Shown here: positions 56,721 through 64,000 of the stretch, piece by piece
Layout: each line of letters starts with the position of its first letter
Numbering within the stretch: position 1 is the first letter of the stretch
Assembly: GCF_933775445.1 (NCBI RefSeq)
Contig: NC_065877.1
Location: 16,554,001-16,618,000, forward strand
Origin: Argentina anserina
Taxonomy: Eukaryota; Streptophyta; Magnoliopsida; Rosales; Rosaceae
Direction of reading: 5' to 3'
Length of the DNA stretch: 64,000 nt
The notes under the pieces: generated by a model
Told to the model about the DNA's origin: nothing
Seen by the model: the letters and a program-made list of their open reading frames with translations, nothing else
The model's database searches: none
Position numbers and translations under genes: made by a program

Positions 56721-58322
56721 GGCGACAACAAGACACAAAGGTCAGCTCTGCCGAATTGAAAAAAATCTAGGAAACCTAAACCAATTTGGTTTCAACTTTG
56801 TGGACTTTGTGACCAGGCTCCCATGGGTTTTTTCCTCTATATATATAACCACATTTCCACGGAAAAAAATTCATCAACCTTGCACACAAGTATAGCCAAA
56901 GCTTTGCCCAAAACACTTTCATTCACCAAGAACCATAGAATCCGAATTCACCACCCTTCACCATATTTTCTGTCCAAAGCTTGGGAGCTTAGGATACCAT
57001 ACTCTGGAAGATCTCGTGCTACCTTTGTAAGGAACATGGGAAGAAGAATTATAAAGTGTAACTCTATGATTTTCATGTTTAGTTTTCGGGTTTTTATGTT
57101 CTTGTTCTTGTTCTTGTATGATGTTTGTTTAGGTTTTGTTAAAGTTATTTTTATTTTTGTCTATGAGATAATTGTAACTTTCGAATAACATGATGAATTA
57201 AGGTTTTCGATTTTTATTCAATGATTTTAGGTTTTATGCCATGAGTTTCTGTTTATTTTATTTAAAGGACTTTCAGTGTGTTCTTACTTATGTGTGTGAT
57301 TGATACCCGGAAGTTGACGTTGCATGTGTAATAATCCAAAGTTATAAACGATTTTGATACTTGGGAGTTGATTAGTTGTTTGTTCTTTGTCACCTTCACC
57401 GATTATTGCCTAGGTTCGATTAGACTTATGCCTTTGAATATGTTAATTTCTTTATATGACTGGGGTTGCATAATAGGTTAGTATGTTATATTTCGAATGA
57501 GGCTGAGGCTGAGTTTGAATGTGTTAAAGTGTCATTGGGTTAGGAACTTTGGGAGAAACTTAACTGCATAACTGATTCTAGGATGTATAATGAACCTTAC
57601 GGCATGAACTTAATTGAGATTTGATTTCGTTACCTTTGTTCTTATGGTATTTGTTTGGTAATTGCTTATGTGTTAGTTGTTTGATCACATGTATATATTA
57701 GTTGAGGATTTATTTTTCTGTTCTTGATCCGATTATATATCAAATCTTTATATCTCCTATGAATTCGTTGTTAAATGTTTGTGATTCTTTGTCCTGGATG
57801 GATCCCCGGTTTGTGAACAATATCCTCTTGATTTATACTACTAACGATGCATACAAGGTTAAGCTGAGTGAGGGGCACGTTCTTTTATTACCCTGGTGCG
57901 TGGGACCAAATTTGGATCTCAGAGAACTACAAATTGACATATATCTCGGTGATAGAGTCGATAGGGAGTTCGCTCTCCGTAGTTTAACAAATGAGTCCTA
58001 CCATGTTTACTATCTCTAATTGAGCTATGGCCTTCTGAAATAAAGACTTGATCTTGTGTCTAGACATCCATACTTAGGCCGCACGTCCACATCGGTTTAC
58101 AAGTTAGAATCAATCGATCGTTCAATCATTGAAACGGCAAAAGAACTTGTGAATTGTATGAACTTTGTAAACATAAAGAACTAACTTTGTAACATGATAA
58201 CATAGTTGTCGCGCCTCTTCCATAAGTGTGTCGTGTATATGTCTAAGGAAGAGCATGTTTCATGTTTTCATTTTGTATTCTTCAATGCTAACTTTCTAAC
58301 TTTTGTTTTACATGAACTATGC

Positions 58323-59638
58323 ATGTCCACAATATCTAAGAAAACACAAGAGCTCAAAGATCGAATTGAAGCACTTAGAGACTTACAAAAATCTTTCTCA
58401 AGTGGACCCCTAGATTTCGAATCATCTCCAAGCAATTCAATCTTAAACTCTTCACCTAGATCAGAAGAAGAGGAGGTTCCTTTTTCCCCTTCATCTTCAA
58501 TTCAAAGACAGACACAATTGCAGACCGTGGCCTAGTTCCTGCCGATGCTCCAATGACACTCAAGAATGCTTTCATTCCCACCACCCCTGAATCACCTTCA
58601 TGCATTGTTTTTACTCCACCTAATGAAGCCAACTTCTCCATTCCGGTTCAATTGCTTGGGCAGCTGCCTAAGTACTCTAGTTCCTCAATGGAAGACCCTA
58701 ATGTTCACCTTAGAGAGTTATTGGACATTTGCAAGCTCCAATCAATTCATCATCTTTCTCAAGAAGGTTTGAGGTTGCTTTTGTTTCCATTTACTCTTAA
58801 GGACGATGCTAAGTGTTGGTTGTACTCTCTGCCTGCGGGAATCATCACCACATGGGACAAAATGACTAGGAAGTTCTTGAAACAATTCTTCCCGGCTCAA
58901 CTCACGAAAAGACTAAGGAGGGAGATTCAGAACTTCACTCAAAAGGATGGTGATTCACTCTATGAGGCCTGAGAGGAATTTCAGGACCTACAAAGAAAGT
59001 GCACTCACCATGGTTTTTCATTGGATAACTTGGTGCAATTCTTCTATGAAAGACTCGACACCACTAACAAGAGTATGGTGGATTCGGCATGTGGCTGCAC
59101 ATTCATGAACAAGACTAGTCAAGAAGCTTACACCTTGATTGATGACTTGGCTGACAACAATCGCCAATTTAGTTCTAAGGAGAAGAGAGGAAGCAAGAGT
59201 TGTCGGGTGTATGATGTTGATACAAGGAATCAAATGACTACTTTAGAAAGAAAGTTTGACGTTCTTGTCAAGGCATTCAATGGTTCGAGCATCAACACTC
59301 AAGCGTGTGGCATTTGTTCCTTCAAGGACCACACCACCGAGAATTGTCCAAATGGTACAATGACTGAAGAGGAGTTGAACTTCATGGGGCAACAAGAGCC
59401 TATATATGATCCTTATCCGAACACATACAATCCTAGACTTAGAGACCATCCCAACTTTTGTTGGAACAACAATGCTCAACCGTCCAATGCTCAAGGTCAA
59501 GGACCTTCTCCTTCAGGTTTGTTTGTGCGGCCTCAAGTACCTCAAAGTTATGTCCCATTTAATTCCAATATTCATGGTTCGAATAATGCATCTGCACCTA
59601 ACTATGATGAACTTTTGAAGTCCCTTGCTCAAGGGTAA
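58323..59638 (+). pseudogene. Athila-like gag, broken
   Basis: It starts MSTISKKTQELKDRIEAL at 58,323. A frameshift near 58,535 moves to the frame starting at 58,553, which carries the gag core LRLLLFPFTLKDDAKCWLYS, TTWDKMTRKFLKQFFP and DGDSLYEA. A TGA at 58,970-58,972 replaces the usual Trp, and a further stop is at 59,636. The zinc knuckle CGICSFKDHTTENC (CX2CX4HX4C) lies at about 59,308-59,349. The protein would form virus-like particles. Confidence 0.85.
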
Positions 59639-60331
59639 CATAATTTAAGCTCTGCTATTCAAGCTTTAGTTACATGTCAACAAGCTCATTCTAAAGACAT
59701 AACCGAGTTTAAGAAGCAGATGGGACAAATGATCGACTTCATGGGTAAGATTCATGAAGGAGGTAAGTTGCCGAGCCAAACTGAGCCAAATCCCAATGCG
59801 AAGGCCAGGATGACAAGAAGTGGGAGAATCTTGGATGCTCCATTACAGCCAATCAAGAAGGCCGTGCCTTCTAAAGACAAAGAGGTTGAGGGTTTCAATG
59901 TAATGACCTAGAGAAGGACCATGCCTCCTCTAAGGTCAATGATGTCGTGCCTCTGCCCCAAAGTAATCATGCCGTGCATAACACAGGTAAGGATCCTAAC
60001 TCTAGTGGTTTGGTTTCAACTAATACTCTTTCTCGTGTCCCCTTCCCCAATAGATTCGCAAAGAAAAAGAAGGATGACTTTGATCAAGTCATGCTCGACA
60101 TCTTTAAGAGGGTGGAAGTGAACATGCCTCTCATTGAATGTATTCAACAAATCCCGAAGTACGCTAAGTTTCTGAAGGAGTTGTGCACCAATAAGAGGAT
60201 GACTCGAGAGAAGAAAGTGGTCATAATGAGTGAGACGGTCTCAACCGTGCTACAAAGGAAGCTACCAGCTAAGAGGATCCAAGGAATTTTTCTATCCCTT
60301 GTACAATCGGTAACACAAATTTCATAAGATA
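59639..60331 (+). pseudogene. Gag-protease linker of the Athila-like element
   Basis: Frames change at about 59,911 and 60,330. The Arg/Ser-rich block MTRSGRILDAPLQP (about 59,810-59,850) and FDQVMLDIFKRVEVNMPLIECIQQIPKYAKFLKELCTNKR-type residues (60,080-60,200) are the linker usual before the protease. Only traces remain. Confidence 0.6.
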
Positions 60332-60850
60332 ATGCTAGACTTAGGAGCATCGATCGATGTAATGCCTTCCTACATTTATGCTAACTTAGGTCTGGGAGAT
60401 TTGAAAAAAGATAGTGTGGTTATCCGATTAGCTGATTGTTCCAACAAAGTCCCTTTGGGCTATGTTGAAGATGTTCTTATGCAGGTTTCGAGCTTGATAT
60501 TCCCTGCGGACTTCTATGTCCTTGACATGGAGCCAACTGAAACAGATGACAAGGAAGTCCCTATTCTGTTGGGGCGTCCCTTTGTGAGGACTACAAGAAC
60601 GAAGATTGATGTGTTTAGTGGATCACTCACTTTTGAGTTCAACGGTGAAGTGATTAGCTTCAACATATTTGAAGCCATGAGGTATCCCCTTTCGGAATTA
60701 AGTGATTGTTTTTCAGTTGACATTCTTGATTCCCTTGCAGATAACTATCTAGATACCTTGGCACATGACCAGTTGGCACTTACCATTGCCAATGGGCCGG
60801 ATTTTCAAGTGATGGCTTCAACGTTTCTGAGTTGGAAGCCAATGATGTAG
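60332..60850 (+). pseudogene. Athila-like aspartic protease
   Basis: The stretch opens with LDLGASIDVMPSYIYANLGLG, the DLGAS active-site form known in Athila elements, then VPLGYVEDVLMQV, FPADFYVLDME and PILLGRPFVRTTRTKIDV. The frame is open for 172 codons. It is separated by frame changes from both neighbours. Confidence 0.85.
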
Positions 60851-62091
60851 TGCCATCTTTTGTGCTAGAGAACGTGGCCTCTCTTGAGGTTTTGCCATGT
60901 GAGGTAAGTTATGTCTCTCCTAGTCAAATTCTCCTAACGACTAACAAGAATCTTCCTTCTGTGGTGAAAGCCCAAAAACTTGATCTTAAGGTTCTTTCGG
61001 ACCACTTAAAGTATGCCATTTTGGGAGATGAGGATACATTGGCTGTGATCATTTCCTCCGCACTTACCAAGGAACAAGAGGAGAGGTTGATTGAGATTTT
61101 GAAACGATACAAGATGGCCATAGGATGGACCCTAGCCAACATCAAGGGAATCAGCCCTACAATGTGTGTGCATCAAATTTTACTTGAAGATGGTGCAAAA
61201 CCAACAAAGGAGGGCTAGAGACGTCCTCACCCAACAATGATGCAAGTTATCAAGGATGAGATCACTAAGTTACATGATTGTGGTGTCATCTAGCATATTT
61301 CGGACATTATGTGGATTTCTCCCATTCAAGTTGTGCTAATAAAGTACAGAATCACATTGGTAAAGAACAAAGATAACGAGTTAGTGCCTCAAAGTACGGT
61401 GACTGGTTACCATGTGTGTATCGACTATAGGAAGCTTAACGCCACAACAAGGAAGGATCACATGTCGTTGCCATTCATGGATCAAATGCTTGAGAGGTTA
61501 GCTAGTCATTCATTCTATTGTTTCCTTGATGGATATAGTGGCTACAATCAGATTAGTGTTGTGGAGGAAAATCAAGAAAAGACGACATTCACATGCCCTT
61601 TCGGTATGTTTACTTATCGTCGCATGCCTTTTGGTTTATGCAACGCTCCAGGTACGTTTCAACGTTGTATGTATCACATTTTCTCTCAGTATATTGGTTC
61701 TAAAATTGAAGTTTTCATGGATGACTTTTCTGTTTATGGTGAAAATTTCGATACATGTTTAGAGAATGTGGAACTTGTGCTTAAACGTTGTGAAGAAACT
61801 AACTTGATTTTGAATTGGGAAAAATGTCATTTTATGGTTATGCAAGGCATTTTCTTAGGCCATATTGTTTCATCTAAAGGAATTGAGGTTGATAGGTCTA
61901 AAATAGATCTTGTGCGTTACTTACCCCTCCCCACAACTGTGAGGGATGTTCGATCGTTTCTTGGCCATGAAGTGTTCTATCATCGGTTTATCAAGGACTT
62001 TTCCAAGATTGCGAGACCATTGAGTTCATTGCTTCAAAAAGACGTCTCTTTCACTTTCATGATGATTGCAAGCACGCATTTGACACATTGA
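60851..62091 (+). pseudogene. Athila-like reverse transcriptase
   Basis: One frame from 60,832 to 62,091 carries the domain but has stops at 61,216-61,218 and 61,291-61,293, each where one nucleotide change explains it. Motifs: CIDYRKLNATTRKDHMSLPF, FLDGYSGYNQI, TFTCPFGMFTYRRMPFGLCNAP, the active site EVFMDDFSVYG, and FLGHIVSSKGIEV. The catalytic FMDD is intact. A frameshift near 62,060 leads to RNase H. Confidence 0.9.
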
Positions 62092-62621
62092 AGAAGCTTT
62101 TAACGTCAGCACCGATCATGGCACTGCCAGATTGGTCTTTGCCGTTTGAGTTAATGTGTGATGCCTCCGACTATGCAGTTGGAGCCATGCTAGGATAGAG
62201 GAAGGACAAGCAGCCCTATGCCATTTACTATGCCTCCCGAACGCTCAATGATGCTCAACAGAACTACACCACAACTGAGAAAGAACTTCTTGCTCTGATC
62301 TTTGTTTTAGATAAGTTTCGTTCTTATTTACTTCAATCCAAAGTTATTGTTTACACTGACCATGCAGCTTTGAAGTACTTAATGACGAAGAAAGATGTCA
62401 AACCAAGATTGATTCGATGGATTCTCTTACTCCAAGAGTTTGATCTCGAAATCAAGGACAAGAAGGGAAGTGACAATGTTGTGGCAGACCATTTGAGCCG
62501 CTTAGTGAGAGATGCCGAACCCCTGGCCATTCAAGAGAGTTTTCCGAATGAGAAACTCTTTCGAGTTGAGGTAAGTGAGCCATGGTATACATATATTGTG
62601 AACTATCTTATTTCTAAGTAA
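62060..62621 (+). pseudogene. Athila-like RNase H
   Basis: The frame reads [66 protein letters not shown] and [11 protein letters not shown], the usual Ty3-type RNase H with both catalytic Asp and Glu positions visible. A stop at about 62,197 sits where Gln is expected. The last part (62,370-62,621) is open. Confidence 0.85.
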
Positions 62622-62639
62622 TTCCCGGATACTTAAATT

Positions 62640-63840
62640 CATGCTCAAAAGAATAGACTTAAAGCTTTAGCTAAGTATTACATTTGTGTTGATCAAATCA
62701 TTTTGAGTCTTGTGGTGGTCCCTGACTCTGAACATCAATCTGTACTAGCATTCTGTCATTTTGAGTCTTGTGGTGGTCACTTTGGGTCACCTAGAACAGC
62801 CCTTAAGGTGTTCGAATGTGGTTTCTTTTGGCCTACTATTTTTAAAGATGCATATGCTTTTTGTATGACTTGCACAGGTGCCAAAGAACATGTAATCTTG
62901 GTCCTAGGGATCAAATGTCGATGCAACGTATTATACATGTTGAAATATTTGATTATCGGGGCAGATTTCATGGGACCAATCCATAACTCTAATAGTTTCT
63001 TGTACATACTCGTTTGTGTTGATTATGTTTCTAAATGGGTGGAAGCTAAAGCCACCCGGACTAATGATTCTCGAGTTGTTGCAGATTTCCTTCGTTCTAA
63101 CATTTTCTCTAGGTTTGGTATGCCGAGAGTTATCATTGGTGATGCAGGGTCTCACTTTTACAACTGGACCATTGATGCGTTGTTGAGGAAGTATGAAATC
63201 AAGCATAAGGTTGCTACGCCTTATCACCCTCAAACAAGTGGACAAGTTGAGCTATTTAATCGTGAGATCAAGAGAATTTTGGAGAAATCAGTTGGACTAT
63301 CATGCAAGGATTGGTCTCAATAATTGGATGATGCTCTCTGGGCCTATAGGACTGCATACAAGACTCCTCTTGGTATGTCACCGTTTCGGTTAGTTTATGG
63401 CAAGGTGTGCCATCTACCAGTGGAGCTTGAGCATCATGCATGGTGGGCTGTCAAGAATTTTAACATGGACATTGATGAGACCGGATTGCATAGGAAGTTG
63501 CAATTGCACGAGCTTGAAGAAATTAGGAACGAGGCCTATGATTCGGCCATGATTTTACAAAGAGATGACTAAGGCGTTCCATGACCGTATGATTAGGAAG
63601 AAACACTTTGTCATTATTGTTTAATTCTCGATTGAAGTTGTTCCTTGGTAAATTACGTTCTAGATGAATAGGGCCTTTCACTATCACTAACATTTTTCCT
63701 TCTGGTGTAATAATGATACGGAGTCCGGTGCAAGGGAAGGAATTTCAAGTCAATGTACATCGTTTGAAGCCGTACTATGAGAACTTTGTGGAACATGACG
63801 TTGAGGAGACTTCTATTCTTGAACCTACTGCAAGAAAGTG
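62640..63840 (+). pseudogene. Athila-like integrase
   Basis: The zinc-binding part is altered: the expected HHCC pattern is partly replaced by [17 protein letters not shown]...FCMTCTGAK. The catalytic core follows with [31 protein letters not shown] and [19 protein letters not shown], so the D,D-35-E residues are kept. A TAA at 63,321-63,323 interrupts it, and the frame reopens to 63,572 ([26 protein letters not shown]). The C-terminal part in another frame ends with NVHRLKPYYENF near 63,780. No chromodomain. Confidence 0.85.
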
Positions 63841-64000
63841 AATTTTTGGAAATAGTCTAGACTTTGGACTCTAAACTTAAGGCCAATGAAGGAGCCATCA
63901 ACGAGTGTTTGCATTTTCTTATCCATTATCTCTTTTTAATTTTCGTTGCTTATCATATTGTAAATTGAGGGAAATGTAAGTTTTAAGTGTGGGGTGTGGT
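63841..64000 (+). other. Athila-like sequence downstream of integrase
   Basis: Non-coding. It ends TTTTAAGTGTGGGGTGTGG, the G-rich phrase often found downstream of pol in Athila elements. The 3' LTR is outside the window. Confidence 0.5.

Larger units (their letters stand above)
55722..58150 (+). repeat. 5' LTR (and leader) of the Athila-like element
   Basis: It starts TGTTAAGAATCC and has a TATA box (CTATATATATAA, 56,837-56,848) about 1.1 kb in. The right end is undefined because the partner LTR is absent. The usual Athila primer site, TGGCGCC, is not found between here and gag. The LTR includes internal repeats described separately. Confidence 0.55.
55722..64000 (+). mobile_element. Athila-like Ty3/gypsy retrotransposon, truncated by the window end
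   Basis: A long 5' LTR is followed by gag, aspartic protease with the DLGAS motif, reverse transcriptase with FMDD, RNase H and integrase, in Ty3/gypsy order. The gag and protease text and the 3' phrase TTTAAGTGTGGGG at the window end are typical of the Athila group. No chromodomain is seen. Each domain carries stops or frameshifts. The 3' LTR and any env-like region lie outside the window. Confidence 0.85.

Overview
The window is plant nuclear DNA from a eudicot. Residue-level resemblance of the INO80 gene to Rosaceae orthologues, as I remember them, suggests that family, but I could not run a search. Protein genes are split by GT-AG introns, intergenic DNA is AT-rich, and most of the sequence is layered, decayed transposable elements. 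I see no bacterial features, CRISPR array, or complete rRNA or tRNA gene.

Three intact host genes stand out. On the minus strand at 9,113-10,975 is a secretory-type methionine sulfoxide reductase A (MSRA5-like, 4 exons, 256 aa) whose active-site motif reads GSFW instead of GCFW. On the plus strand at 20,535-31,145 is the full chromatin-remodelling ATPase INO80 (23 exons, 1,507 aa). On the minus strand at 37,756-40,607 is translation initiation factor eIF3 subunit e (8 exons, 437 aa). INO80 and eIF3e converge, and the space between their 3' ends holds a broken Ty1/copia element that itself contains a PIF/Harbinger-like MITE. A broken F-box gene lies at 6,923-7,720.

Mobile DNA, left to right: the 3' part of a CACTA (En/Spm) transposon with TNP2-like, Transposase_24-like and Ulp1-like remnants (1-5,346); a minus-strand LINE-type insertion with target duplication, split by a hAT-like MITE (5,385-6,761); SINE-like and MITE-like repeats and a 141-bp tandem duplication (11.8-13.0 kb); a decayed minus-strand Ty1/copia element with two 190-200 bp LTRs (13,447 to about 20,274), ending about 260 bp upstream of the INO80 start codon; the plus-strand copia remnant (about 32,500-37,075); long Ty3-type LTR sequence starting 125 bp upstream of the eIF3e ATG (40,732 onward); a near full-length endogenous pararetrovirus (Caulimoviridae, florendovirus-like) on the minus strand inside that LTR (about 42,030-49,780); the rest of the LTR material to about 53,147, with tandem arrays; a second LINE-type insertion (54,197-54,901); and a plus-strand Athila-like Ty3/gypsy element (55,722 to beyond the window end).

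The most noteworthy unit is the viral copy. It keeps movement protein, coat/zinc knuckle, aspartic protease, reverse transcriptase, RNase H, a second ORF of unknown function, a TATA promoter and a tRNA-Met-type primer site in genome order, all with disabling lesions. Other points of interest are the LTR immediately upstream of eIF3e, the Cys-to-Ser change in the MsrA motif, a clean 50-bp-period array in the LTR, and several nested insertions that give a relative order of events. I found no credible new multi-gene system beyond these.
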